NCBI GenBank assembly: GCA_013821585.1
Contig: JACDGO010000007.1
Span: 1 to 18,685, forward strand
Direction: 5' to 3'
Source of the DNA: Sphingomonadaceae bacterium
GTDB taxonomy: Bacteria > Pseudomonadota > Alphaproteobacteria > Sphingomonadales > Sphingomonadaceae
Length of the DNA stretch: 18,685 nucleotides
Positions 1-7,692 of this stretch are shown here, in pieces. Below the pieces are notes generated by a model. It did not search any database, was not told the DNA's origin, and saw only the letters and a list, made by a program, of their open reading frames with translations. The translations under genes were made by a program, and so were the position numbers. Position 1 is the stretch's first letter; each line of letters opens with the position of its first letter.

Positions 1-1
1 C

Positions 2-856
2 GGCGGAGGCGGAGGCTTCGGCGGGGGCGGCGGCATCGGTTTCGCGCTTCTGCCGTTCGTGTTCAGTCGTTTCGGCTGCGGCGGCGTGGTCGTGCTTGGC
101 ATCGCGTTGCTGGTTTTCGGCGGACTCGGAAACATCGGCTCAATGCTGTCGTCTGTCGGCGGCGCACCGACCGCGCAGGTCGCGCCGGGCGCGGGTTCGG
201 GCGGGACGACCGCGGCAGAAATCTGCAATTCGGACCCGCTGAAGCTCCAGTCTTGCCATATGCTCGCCAGCCTCAACCAGACCTGGCCCAAGCTGATCCA
301 GGGCTACACGCCGCCCAAACTGTCCTTCTATTCGCAGGAGGGCCAGTCGGGCTGCGGTGTCGCGCAGTCGGCGATGGGGCCGTTCTATTGCCCCACCGAC
401 GGCAAGGTCTATCTCGACGTCGATTTCTACAAGGAGCTTCAGAACCGCTTCGGCGCGGCGGGCGATTTCGCGCAGGACTATGTCGTCGCGCACGAGGTCG
501 GCCATCATATCCAGAACCTGACCGGCACCGCCGACAAGGTTCGCGAGGCGCAAGCGAACGCGAGCCGCGTCGAGGGCAACGCGCTCTCGGTCAAGCTCGA
601 GCTCCAGGCCGATTGCTACGCCGGCGTCTGGGCAGCGCGGAACCGCGACCGCATGGAGGCCGGCGACCTTGAGGAAGGGATGCGCGCCGCCCAAGCGATC
701 GGCGACGACACGCTCCAGCGTGAGAGCCAGGGCGTCGTCGTGCCCGAAAGCTTCACCCACGGCACCTCGGCGCAACGTCAGTTCTGGCTGAAGAAAGGGC
801 TGGATTCGGGCGATCCCGCGCAGTGCGACACGTTCGGCGCGGGCGCGAACGCCTGA
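2..856 (+). CDS. Neutral zinc metallopeptidase, YpfJ family (5' end outside window)
   Basis: This is a predicted membrane-anchored zinc metallopeptidase of the YpfJ / putative neutral zinc metallopeptidase family. The reading frame is open from the first bases of the window, where it encodes a glycine-rich run followed by IGFALLPFVFSRFG. The true start therefore lies upstream, and the GTG at 59 is an internal codon. A hydrophobic segment (VVVLGIALLVFGG) just after this would anchor the protein, leaving the catalytic domain outside the cytoplasm. The zinc motif HEVGHH is encoded at about 490-507, and a downstream ELQADCYAGVWA (about 598-633) supplies the expected third-ligand Glu region. The C-terminus (GTSAQRQFWLKKG...) is typical of the family. 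The substrate is unknown. The gene is not obviously linked to the following respiratory genes, from which a 269-bp gap separates it. Confidence 0.9.
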   Translation, partial: GGGGGFGGGGGIGFALLPFVFSRFGCGGVVVLGIALLVFGGLGNIGSMLSSVGGAPTAQVAPGAGSGGTTAAEICNSDPLKLQSCHMLASLNQTWPKLIQGYTPPKLSFYSQEGQSGCGVAQSAMGPFYCPTDGKVYLDVDFYKELQNRFGAAGDFAQDYVVAHEVGHHIQNLTGTADKVREAQANASRVEGNALSVKLELQADCYAGVWAARNRDRMEAGDLEEGMRAAQAIGDDTLQRESQGVVVPESFTHGTSAQRQFWLKKGLDSGDPAQCDTFGAGANA

Positions 857-1125
857 AGGCGGCACATCGGCACGCTTGCCCCCCAGTCGCGTGAGCCGGA
901 CGCCGTTGCATCGGCGCGCGCGTCGTCGGAGAATTCGCTTGTCAATGTTCTCGCGCGGCGAAATGTTCCTGATGGGGAGGGGTTGATGACGCCCGCGTGA
1001 AGTGATCGCGCGAGATCATGCTGGGATTGAGATGAGCCGATTGTCCCCGCCATCTCATCGTCCTGCTCCCGCCGCGGCCCTCGCGCCGCTTCGGCGCTCC
1101 GATTGCCATTACCTTTGACTGGCTG

Positions 1126-1790
1126 ATGGCGCAGATTTTCAAGCCTTCGGCCGATACCTTCGCGCGACTCGCGATGGTCGCGGCGGTGCTTGGGTTTGTC
1201 GCGATCATTCTGGTGGGGCCGCTGGCCGCGCGATCGAGCTATCAGAGCGAAGTAGGTTGGATCGTTCGCGAGCCGGTCCCCTTCAGCCATAAGCATCATG
1301 TCGCGGGCCTCGGGATCGATTGCCGCTTTTGTCACGCGACCGTCGAGACGAGCGCCCATTCGGGCTTTCCTTCCACAAATGTCTGTATGACTTGCCATTC
1401 ACAGATCTGGACCGGTTCGCCGATGCTGGCGCCGGTCCGGCGAAGTCTCGCGGAGAATACGCCGCTGGTGTGGAACCGCGTTTCCAAGCTGCCCGACTTC
1501 GTATTCTTCAATCATTCGATTCACGTCGATCGCGGCGTCGCTTGCGTCGAATGCCATCGCCGCATCGATACGATGCCCTTGCTCGCGCGCGCGCGCAGCC
1601 CTTCGAAATGCGTTTTTGCCTCGATTGCCACCGCGATCCGGCGGGGCGGCTCGGCCCTGCGGATCAGGTCACACGGATGATGCCGCTCGACTGGGACGAA
1701 GCGACCCGCCGACGTTTTGCGCTCGCCGCGGTCAAGCGTTTCCATCTCGATCCGCAGCGGCTCGACAAATGCGATATCTGCCACCGATGA
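1126..1790 (+). pseudogene. actA: Alternative complex III pentaheme cytochrome c subunit ActA, frameshifted
   Basis: ActA is the multiheme cytochrome subunit of alternative complex III, a quinol:cytochrome c (or oxidase) oxidoreductase. The protein opens with MAQIFKPSADTFAR, the characteristic start of this family. A membrane anchor (about residues 16-36) and the PVPFSHKHHVAGLGIDC stretch follow. Heme motifs CRFCH, CMTCH and CVECH lie in the first frame (1126 onward). CLDCH and a terminal CDICH lie in a frame displaced by two bases (ending 1790). The switch falls in a run of alternating CG at 1584-1595. Removing one CG unit restores RIDTMPLLARAQPFEMRFCLDCH, an excellent family match of about 220 residues. 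As given, translation stops at 1680 with three of five hemes. This is either a slippage mutation, a contingency tract or a sequencing error. The stop overlaps the next gene's start as ATGA. Confidence 0.85.
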
Positions 1791-1876
1791 ACGCGCTCTG
1801 GGAAGATGCGCTCACGGCGTTGGGCGCCCAAGGCGGCCGCCGCTTCTGGCGCGGACTCGGCGAGCTCGCTGGTTCG
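1787..1876 (+). pseudogene. actB: 5' stub of alternative complex III subunit ActB (molybdopterin/Fe-S-like), truncated
   Basis: Overlapping the end of actA by ATGA is an ATG reading MNALWEDALTALGAQGG followed by RRFWRGLGELAG. Known ActB proteins (TAT-variant-translocated molybdopterin oxidoreductase family, Fe-S subunit of alternative complex III) begin with a short leader followed by a [YF]WR-S-L-E-E-L-A type motif, and this gene follows actA in act operons. About 30 codons match in style; then the sequence changes abruptly to an RHS-repeat fragment in another frame, and the actB frame stops at 1906. All iron-sulfur and MoCo-like domains are therefore missing. The identification rests on a short motif plus position and coupling, so it is good but not certain. 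Confidence 0.65.
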
Positions 1877-1879
1877 CGT

Positions 1880-2211
1880 CCCACACCGACGGCCTCGGCC
1901 GCGTGACCGATTACGCCTATGACAGCGCGGGCCGGCTGACCCAGCAGACCGACCCCGCCGACGCGAGCGGCGTGCGCCGCGTCAAATATCTGAGCTATGG
2001 CGGATCGTTCACCGCGCCGAGCGTCGTGCGGGTGTGCGGGCTCGGCACGACCTGCGGCACGAGCGCCGAGATCAGGACGGAGTATACGTACTTCGGCTTG
2101 TCGCCGCTGCCGCTGACCGAGACGCAGGTCGATGCCGCGGGCGGAACGTCGCTGACGACGACCTACGCCTACGACACGTCCGGGCGGATGCTCAGCGCGG
2201 ACGGGCGATGA
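1880..2211 (+). pseudogene. RHS/YD-repeat protein fragment
   Basis: From about 1880 the frame encodes HTDGLGRVTDYAYDSAGRLT, then later TTTYAYDTSGRMLSADG. These are two textbook YD repeats (x-Y-D-x-x-G-R-L/M) of the RHS family, large toxin-delivery or cell-surface proteins. A less regular section between them (about 1960-2130) contains CGLGTTCGTSAEIRTEYTY. No start codon, RHS core-end motif or C-terminal toxin tip is present, and the frame stops at 2209-2211. It begins exactly where the actB stub loses similarity and in a different frame, so this is an internal slice of a larger gene joined by recombination or misassembly. It should not be a functional product. Confidence 0.8.
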
Positions 2212-2374
2212 GGCCTTGCGCCTCAAACGCGTGTCGCGCGCCGACATATTCGCAAAGCTCCACGAACCGATACTCCGATCGGGCGTTCGCCAAAGCCTTC
2301 GTTTTAAAAACAACCGACGTTATCTCGTGCTGACACGGGCACCTCATCGGAATCCAGCGGACAATCTTAGGTAG
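2207..2374 (+). other. Unrecognised coding-like scrap after the RHS fragment
   Basis: After the RHS similarity ends, a different frame is open for about 55 codons (DEALRLKRVSRADIFAKLHE..., ending with TAG at 2372-2374). The first part has the GC-rich third codon positions typical of genes here, but there is no start codon and I do not recognise a family. The minus strand is also open through 2192-2521, so neither strand is clearly coding. It could be the 3' scrap of another displaced gene. The remaining bases up to 2384 would hold the leader of the NADH dehydrogenase gene, with a GGTAGGA-like ribosome binding site at about 2370-2376. Confidence 0.3.
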
Positions 2375-2384
2375 GATCCAAGCT

Positions 2385-3736
2385 ATGGAGACACAGCATC
2401 CAGATCGCTGCACCAATGGCCAGCCGCGCATCGTGATCGTCGGTGCTGGCTTCGGGGGCATGACGGCAGCCAAGGCGCTCGACTCCCACCAAGCGGACAT
2501 CGTGCTGATCGACCGCGCCAACCATCATCTCTTCCAGCCGCCCTCTACCAAGTCGCGACCGCCGCGCTCTCTCCGTCGGACATCGCGACCGCGAACCGGA
2601 CGCTGCTTCGTGGCAAGGACGTTCGTGTCGTAATGGCGGATGTGACGGGTGTGGACGTGGAAGGATCGGCTGTGGTGCTCGCCGACGGAAGCTACGAGGC
2701 ATACGATTATCTAATCCTGGCAACCGGCTCCGCCTACGGCTTTTTCGGTCACGACGAGTGGCAGCCGCATGTTTTCGTCCTGAAGTCCCTCGAGGATGCG
2801 CTTGCGATCCGCACGCACTTGCTGGGACGCTTCGAGGCGGCGACGCGGTCGGACGACGACACTGCTATCGCCAAGCTCTTGACCTTCGTGATCGTCGGCG
2901 GCGGTCCGACCGGTGTCGAGCTAGCAGGAACGATTGCCGAATTCTCCCGCTCCATACTTCCGAGGGATTTCGCCTCGCTGAGGCCGGATGTAACGCGGAT
3001 CATCCTGTGCGAAGGTGCAAGCCGATTGCTGACGGGCTTCACCGAGGCGCAATCCGCCTTCGCCCTCAAAACGCTCAGGTCGCTCGGCGTCGACGTCCGG
3101 CTGGGCGATGACGTGAAGGAGATCACGGCCGGTTGCGTGAAGGTTGGAGGGGAGACGATCGTTACTGCGACCGTGCTGTGGTGCGCAGGCACGAAGGCGC
3201 GCCCAGCGGCGGAATGGCTGGGTGTCGAGGCAAGTAAGCACTGCGGCGTTCCCGTGGCGGCAAACTGCTCGGTGCCCAGCAAGCCAGACATCTTCGTCCT
3301 TGGCGATACGGCAACGTTCAAGGGGAAGGACCGCAAGCCGCTGCCAGGCCTCGCCGCGGTCGCCAAGCAGCAGGGGCGCTTAGTCGCAGAACTGCTGAAC
3401 GCTAGGATCGCAGGCAAGACCGAGTCGTCAACGTTCCGCTATCGCGACTGGGGGACGTTGGCGGTCATCGGCCGCTCGCGCGCGGTGGCGACGTTTGGCG
3501 ACGTGCACCTGACGGGGTTCGTCGCGTGGCTCAGCTGGGCGCTGATCCACCTCGCGCTGCTTGTTGATTTCCGCAGCCGTATTCTCGTTTATGTGAACTG
3601 GGCGTGGGAGTGGCTGCATAGCAATCGCGGCGTCCGGTTGATCATCCGTCCAGCAGATGCGAAGGGTGGCAGGCCGGCGACCCCCGGGCGCTCAGCCAAA
3701 CGGGCCATGAAGAAGGCGAGCGCGACCGGGACGTAG
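2385..3736 (+). pseudogene. ndh: Type II NADH dehydrogenase (NDH-2-like FAD oxidoreductase), one-base frameshift
   Basis: NDH-2 is a peripheral, non-pumping enzyme that passes electrons from NADH to quinone. The first frame (ATG 2385) has the FAD Rossmann motif RIVIVGAGFGGMTAAKAL and LIDRANHHLFQP. Right after this, at about 2538-2546, one base is missing. Inserting one base gives LLYQVATAALSPSDIATANR, the standard continuation, and joins the frame that stops at 3736. That second part has the NADH motif FVIVGGGPTGVELAG, the second FAD contact FVLGDTATF, LPGLAAVAKQQG and a C-terminal hydrophobic/amphipathic membrane-binding region (VAWLSWALIHLALLVDFRSR). Full length would be about 450 residues, normal for NDH-2. 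As written, the product stops after 82 residues. An ATG at 2633 could start a fragment lacking the first FAD site. A sequencing error is possible. Confidence 0.85.
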
Positions 3737-3858
3737 ACGCCGATCAGCATCAATCCCTCGAGTGGGTTGTCTCGCTATCGGCGGCGATCGACTACGTGAC
3801 GGAGGCCGCTCGGCGATCGCGAACAGATCGAGCGAGCGTGGTAACGCCAATGTGATTG

Positions 3859-3874
3859 GGGGTGCCGGCGCCCC
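3859..3874. terminator. Short GC-rich palindrome between convergent genes
   Basis: The sequence GGGGTGCCGGCGCCCC can fold back on itself with one G-T wobble, but leaves almost no loop. It lies in the 149-bp gap between the 3' ends of the ndh gene and the SMP-30 gene, the right place for a bidirectional terminator. There is no T run on either side, so an intrinsic terminator is only a weak possibility. I see nothing else in this gap. Confidence 0.25.
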
Positions 3875-3885
3875 TGATAGCGCGC

Positions 3886-4767
3886 CTATTGCGCCATCAG
3901 TGACCGCTCGATGCCCTGCTCACCAGGCTTTAGCCTGAACAGCGCTCCGGCAAGCGGCTCGCGGTGCTTTTCGGCTTCGCTCATCTTGTCGGACGCGCTG
4001 GTCACAAACAATGTGTCGAGATTCCTGCCGGCGAACGCACACATCGTTGGCTGGCTGACCGGTAGATGGATATCTCGGTCGACCGATCCGTCAGCGCGGA
4101 AGCGGCGAAGCCTGCCGCCCCCATGGAGCGCGCACCAATAGCCTCCGTCCGTGTCGATCGCGGCCCCGTCGGGGATGCCCAGACCCTCCCCGATAGTCGC
4201 GAACAGGCGCCGGTTCGACAGGGTGCCGCTCGCAACCTCATAATCGAATGCGAAGATTTCGAGCGCATTGCTGTGCGAGAGATAGAAGGTGTGACCGTCC
4301 GCGCTCCATGCCATGCCATTGTGCAGCTCGGCGGCGTCAGGCTCGGGCCGCAGCCCGCCGGCTTGCGTGAAGCTGTGCAAGCAACCGGCCTGTGCGGGCG
4401 GATCGCCGTCTAGTGGATCGAACATCACGCCTACCCAGAATCGGCCCTGCGTATCGCATGCCGCCTCGTTGAAACGGAACAGCGCCGGATCGAACGGCGG
4501 AGGTGCGAGCAGGGTCAGTCCGCCGTTCTCCAGATCGAGCCGGTGAAGCCCCTCGCGGAGCGCAACCAGCGCGCCACCACCCTCTAGCAGGGCGAATCCT
4601 CCTATGTCGCTTGTCAGCGGCCAGCTTGAGATAGCCTCAGTCTCAGGAATGTAGCGATGCAGCGCTGGCGCCTTGACGTCGATCCAATAGAGCGCAGCCT
4701 CGTTTGCGACCCAGGTTGGCGACTCGCCGATCGTGGCATGGGCATCCAACGCGACACCGATCTGCAT
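3886..4767 (-). CDS. SMP-30/gluconolactonase family sugar lactonase
   Basis: A cytoplasmic six-bladed beta-propeller lactonase that opens sugar-acid lactones using a divalent metal. Numbered from the ATG at 4767, the expected metal ligands are all in place: E15 in GESPTW, N150 in LHNGMAWSADG and D200 in IPDGAAIDTDG. The substrate-side pair R98 and N100 (LFRFNEAACDTQGRFWVG) corresponds to R101/N103 of human SMP-30. Length, 293 residues, is normal. I chose the ATG at 4767 over the GTG at 4773 because GGAGGA sits about 7 bases before the ATG but only 1 base before the GTG. There is no signal peptide. The gene is divergent from the sugar isomerase gene across a 101-bp shared leader, which suggests joint control and a common pathway. 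The exact lactone cannot be read from sequence. Confidence 0.92.
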   Translation of the reverse strand: MQIGVALDAHATIGESPTWVANEAALYWIDVKAPALHRYIPETEAISSWPLTSDIGGFALLEGGGALVALREGLHRLDLENGGLTLLAPPPFDPALFRFNEAACDTQGRFWVGVMFDPLDGDPPAQAGCLHSFTQAGGLRPEPDAAELHNGMAWSADGHTFYLSHSNALEIFAFDYEVASGTLSNRRLFATIGEGLGIPDGAAIDTDGGYWCALHGGGRLRRFRADGSVDRDIHLPVSQPTMCAFAGRNLDTLFVTSASDKMSEAEKHREPLAGALFRLKPGEQGIERSLMAQ

Positions 4768-4868
4768 GTGCACGTCCTCCGGAATTGTATGAAACGATCG
4801 GCCCGGCGAGACGTTGCGGGATCTGTCTGGGGCGTTCGTGCATCAAGCTACAGAGGAGAATCTATTAG
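4768..4868. promoter_or_regulatory. Divergent promoter region of the sugar cassette
   Basis: These 101 bases separate the start codons of the SMP-30 gene (minus) and the isomerase gene (plus), so promoters for both must lie here or overlap the coding starts. Clear ribosome binding sites are visible at both edges: GGAGGA for the minus gene, and GAGGAG at 4853-4858, ten bases before the ATG at 4869. I could not identify convincing -35/-10 boxes or a clean operator palindrome, and no regulator gene is present in the window. Confidence 0.55.
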
Positions 4869-5729
4869 ATGATCGACCTCCCGTTCATGTTCGGAATCAG
4901 CGAGTTCACCACGATGCCGTGGTCGTTCGATGAGGATGTCGAACGCTACGCGAAGCTCGGCGTTGACACCATCGAGGTGGTCGAAGCCAAACTAGATGAA
5001 CGGCGGTTCGCTGAGCAAATGCAGTCGATCACGATAGCGGGGTTGGGGATCAGTGGTGTGCAGCCGAAGGTCCGCACATTCTTCAACAGCAAGATGACGC
5101 CTGAACCGAAGCCGCTAGACGAGAGAGTGGCGTGCCTGCGCGCATCGATCGAGCGGCTGGGCAAATTCGCACCCGGCGTGCCCTTCATCACCAACACTGG
5201 CGCGCATCCGAAAGGCGACATGGCCGAGGCGATGAAGGTCGCCGGCGAGGCGCTCAAGGAGCTGGCGAGCGTCGCCGCCGACAATGGCGTCACACTCGCG
5301 CTGGAGCCGCTCAATCCCACCTCCGTCAATGTGGAGAGTGCGATCTGGACGGTTGATCAGGCCCTTGACGTGATCGAGATGACCGGCAGTGACCATGTCG
5401 GGCTTTGCCTGGACTATTGGAACATCTGGCAGAATGCCGGGATCGAGTCCGCGATCACGCGGGCCGGCGACCGCATCTTCACCGTACAGGCAAGCGACTG
5501 GCGCACGCCGCGCTCCTTGGCCGACAGGATCATACCGGGGGAGGGAGATATTCCCTTGAGCCGCCTGATCGCGGCGACGCGCGCCACCGGGTACGACAAA
5601 CCTTGGGTGGTGGAGATCTTCTCGCAAGACGTAGCGGACTCTCTCTACGATAGCGACCTTGAAGAGGTCATCCGCCGGTGCCGCAGCGGAATGGCGGCAG
5701 CCTGGGCGGGCTCGGATGATCAGGGATAA
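4869..5729 (+). CDS. Sugar phosphate isomerase/epimerase (xylose isomerase-like TIM barrel)
   Basis: A 286-residue single-domain protein of the AP-endonuclease-2/xylose isomerase-like TIM barrel superfamily, which isomerises or epimerises sugars or sugar acids with a divalent metal. Core features are a strand-like start (FMFGISEFTTMPWSFDEDVE), metal-ligand-type E146 in LALEPLNP, D182 in GLCLDYWN, the late segment DRIIPGEGDIPLSRLI (typical loop before the last strand) and E249 in WVVEIFS. Q207 in FTVQASDW sits where many relatives have a metal-binding His, so it may define a subgroup. The start is supported by GAGGAG ten bases upstream. It leads a probable operon with the SDR gene (164-bp gap) and the GH130-like gene. 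The substrate is unknown. A hydroxypyruvate isomerase-like role is an alternative. Confidence 0.85.
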   Translation: MIDLPFMFGISEFTTMPWSFDEDVERYAKLGVDTIEVVEAKLDERRFAEQMQSITIAGLGISGVQPKVRTFFNSKMTPEPKPLDERVACLRASIERLGKFAPGVPFITNTGAHPKGDMAEAMKVAGEALKELASVAADNGVTLALEPLNPTSVNVESAIWTVDQALDVIEMTGSDHVGLCLDYWNIWQNAGIESAITRAGDRIFTVQASDWRTPRSLADRIIPGEGDIPLSRLIAATRATGYDKPWVVEIFSQDVADSLYDSDLEEVIRRCRSGMAAAWAGSDDQG

Positions 5730-5893
5730 CCCGGACGCGGCCAGCAGACAGGCAGAGCAAGGCGGCGCCTCGCACACGCAAAGATTTATTGGTCCAGAGT
5801 CGGCCCTAGCGGATCAACACGCAATGCAGGACGTTCTCGCTCGAAACTAGGTCACACAGCCGTCTTTCCGGCCACGCCGCAACGGAGAAGCCC

Positions 5894-6676
5894 ATGATCG
5901 ATCTCAATCTGAAGGGCAGGATCGCATTCGTCACCGGCGGCGAGTCCGGAATCGGCGCCGCCTGCGTCGCAGCGCTTGCGGCCGCTGGTGCCGACGTCGG
6001 AGTGATCTATTTCAAAGATAAGCAGGCCGGCGAAGCTAGCGCTGCCATAGCGACCGGGCTGGGTCGCAAAGCGGTGTCCATTCAGGCCGATATCAGCGTC
6101 GAGAAGGATGTAGAGAGCGCGTTTGACAAAATCGGGAAGGCGATCGGCGTCCCCGACATCCTTATCAACTCGGCGGGTAAGAACATGTCCGGCGTTAAGG
6201 TCTCGGAGATGCCGACGAAGCAATGGCAGAGGCTGATCGACACCGATCTCACCGGCAGCTTCTTCACCTCGCGCCGCTTTGTGCAAAACCTGAAGGGTTC
6301 AGGCAAGTTGGCGGCCATCATCAATATCACCTCGATCCATTCGAGCGTAATGCGGGCAGGCGGCGCGGACTATGATTCAGCGAAGGGCGGCCAGACCAAC
6401 CTTACCAAGACCCTATCACTCGAGGTTGCTGAGCACGGCATAACCGTCAATGCCATCGCGCCCGGCATGATCTTGACGCCGATGAACGACGAGGCGCTGC
6501 ACGACAAATCATATCGCGACAAGCTGACGAAGAGCATTCCGCTCAGGCGCGCCGGCAAGCCGGAAGAGGTCGCGGGCGTCGCGGTGTTCCTTGCCTCGCC
6601 GGCGGCAGCGTACATCACCGGGTCCACGGTGACGATCGACGGCGGCCTTTCGCTCCAGCTCGGTCAGGGCGCATGA
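5894..6676 (+). CDS. SDR family oxidoreductase, probable sugar dehydrogenase
   Basis: A 260-residue classical short-chain dehydrogenase/reductase. It shows the cofactor motif TGGESGIG (residues 14-21), the NAG-type motif as NSAG (92-95), and the catalytic S147, Y160 and K164 (TSIHSS, ADYDSAKGG). It also has the family end TGSTVTIDGGLSLQLG. D-rich beta2 residues that would fix NAD versus NADP are not obvious: the segment is VGVIYFKDKQAG, so cofactor preference is open. It resembles glucose 1-dehydrogenase and gluconate 5-dehydrogenase type enzymes, but SDR substrates cannot be assigned from sequence alone. GGAG lies seven bases before the ATG. Its last codon overlaps the start of the GH130-like gene (ATGA), so the two are co-translated. 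The 164 bases before it hold no gene that I can support. Confidence 0.9.
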   Translation: MIDLNLKGRIAFVTGGESGIGAACVAALAAAGADVGVIYFKDKQAGEASAAIATGLGRKAVSIQADISVEKDVESAFDKIGKAIGVPDILINSAGKNMSGVKVSEMPTKQWQRLIDTDLTGSFFTSRRFVQNLKGSGKLAAIINITSIHSSVMRAGGADYDSAKGGQTNLTKTLSLEVAEHGITVNAIAPGMILTPMNDEALHDKSYRDKLTKSIPLRRAGKPEEVAGVAVFLASPAAAYITGSTVTIDGGLSLQLGQGA

Positions 6677-7566
6677 CGCTGGGGTTCGAGGTCGAGCGGA
6701 TCGACGACGTCGCGTTGGACGGACCGTACGATCTTCTCGCCAAGAACCTGATGAGTCCGTTCGCGTGGCGCGTTGATGGCAATGCTGGGCTGATGGTGTT
6801 GGTACGCGCCGTGCCGCCCGACAAGGGTAAGGACGAAGAGAGCGGGCGGATCTGGCACGGCCGCAGCGGCAGCGATGGACTGTCCTTCCGGATGAACGAT
6901 ACACCACTCCTTGTGCCTGGCGTGCATGGCGACGACGCCATGGGCTGCGAGGATCCCACCGTGGTGCAGACCGACGATGGCTATGTCATCTTTTATACGG
7001 GTGTCGACAAAGGCAAGCGCGGACATCTGCTCTACGCCACCGGAAGCGACATGCGATCGCTCGAGAAGCGCGGCATTGCCCTTCCGAACAGCAAGAGTGA
7101 GCACAGCAGCAAGGAGGCGACGCTGCTTCGCCGAGGGGACAGTTGGCACCTGATGTACGAATATTCACACGACGGCCACTCGCTCATCAGCCTTACCGAT
7201 GGCGAGGGACCTGCAGGGCCGTGGCATGAGCAGCCGGACCCCTTCTCACCTCGCCCAGGCAAATGGGACGGCTGGCATCTTTCGACCGGTCCGCTGCTGC
7301 GCAGCGATCCCGAGCGGCCAGTGATGTTTTACAACGGAGCTCACACGGACGCTGACTGGGGGATCGGCTGGGTCGCTCTGTCGCCTGACCTGCGGACCGT
7401 TACGGGGCGCAGCGACGATCCATTGATCGCGCCGCCAGCAAATGTCGCGGGGCCGCGCGACATCTCGTTTGCCGCTTCCGTGATCGATACCGACGGGACG
7501 ATCTGGCTATATTACTCTCGCAACGATCGTGAATTGAAGCGCGCTACCGTTCGCCAGATCCAATGA
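6673..7566 (+). CDS. GH130-like glycosidase/phosphorylase (five-bladed propeller)
   Basis: A 297-residue protein resembling glycoside hydrolase family 130 (mannosyl-glycan phosphorylases and related hydrolases) and the wider GH43/GH32/GH130 five-bladed propeller group. The best signature is GCEDPT at residues 91-96, matching the conserved acidic GxEDP motif of GH130. Here Thr follows the Pro where many phosphorylases carry Arg. Propeller-like blade repeats follow: GYVIFYTGVD, SWHLMYEYSHDG, PVMFYNGAHTD, GTIWLYYSRND. There is no signal peptide, so it should act in the cytoplasm on an imported oligosaccharide or glycoside. The start overlaps the SDR stop (ATGA), indicating translational coupling. 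If it lacks the phosphate-binding residues it may be a hydrolase rather than a phosphorylase. Substrate is unknown. Confidence 0.75.
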   Translation: MTLGFEVERIDDVALDGPYDLLAKNLMSPFAWRVDGNAGLMVLVRAVPPDKGKDEESGRIWHGRSGSDGLSFRMNDTPLLVPGVHGDDAMGCEDPTVVQTDDGYVIFYTGVDKGKRGHLLYATGSDMRSLEKRGIALPNSKSEHSSKEATLLRRGDSWHLMYEYSHDGHSLISLTDGEGPAGPWHEQPDPFSPRPGKWDGWHLSTGPLLRSDPERPVMFYNGAHTDADWGIGWVALSPDLRTVTGRSDDPLIAPPANVAGPRDISFAASVIDTDGTIWLYYSRNDRELKRATVRQIQ

Positions 7567-7692
7567 TAGGCACCCGCCAGGTGACATCGAGCGTGCGGCA
7601 GCTGCGCTGTGGGAGTGATCAGGCCCCCGGCTTGCGCTGCCCGGACCCGCTTCGGAGAAAGTGGCGAGCTGCGGTGAAGTGGAAGGAACATC

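Noticed and set aside
59..61. GTG as the start of the zinc metallopeptidase
   Set aside because: The frame is open to the window edge and encodes the usual glycine-rich linker before it, so the true start is upstream of the window.
1083..1097. Hairpin GCGCCG-CTT-CGGCGC upstream of actA
   Set aside because: A six-base stem in very GC-rich DNA is expected by chance. It has no T run and no match to a known leader element.
5659..5850. Small open frame between the isomerase and SDR genes
   Set aside because: It overlaps the end of the isomerase gene in another frame, has no convincing ribosome binding site and matches no family that I recognise.
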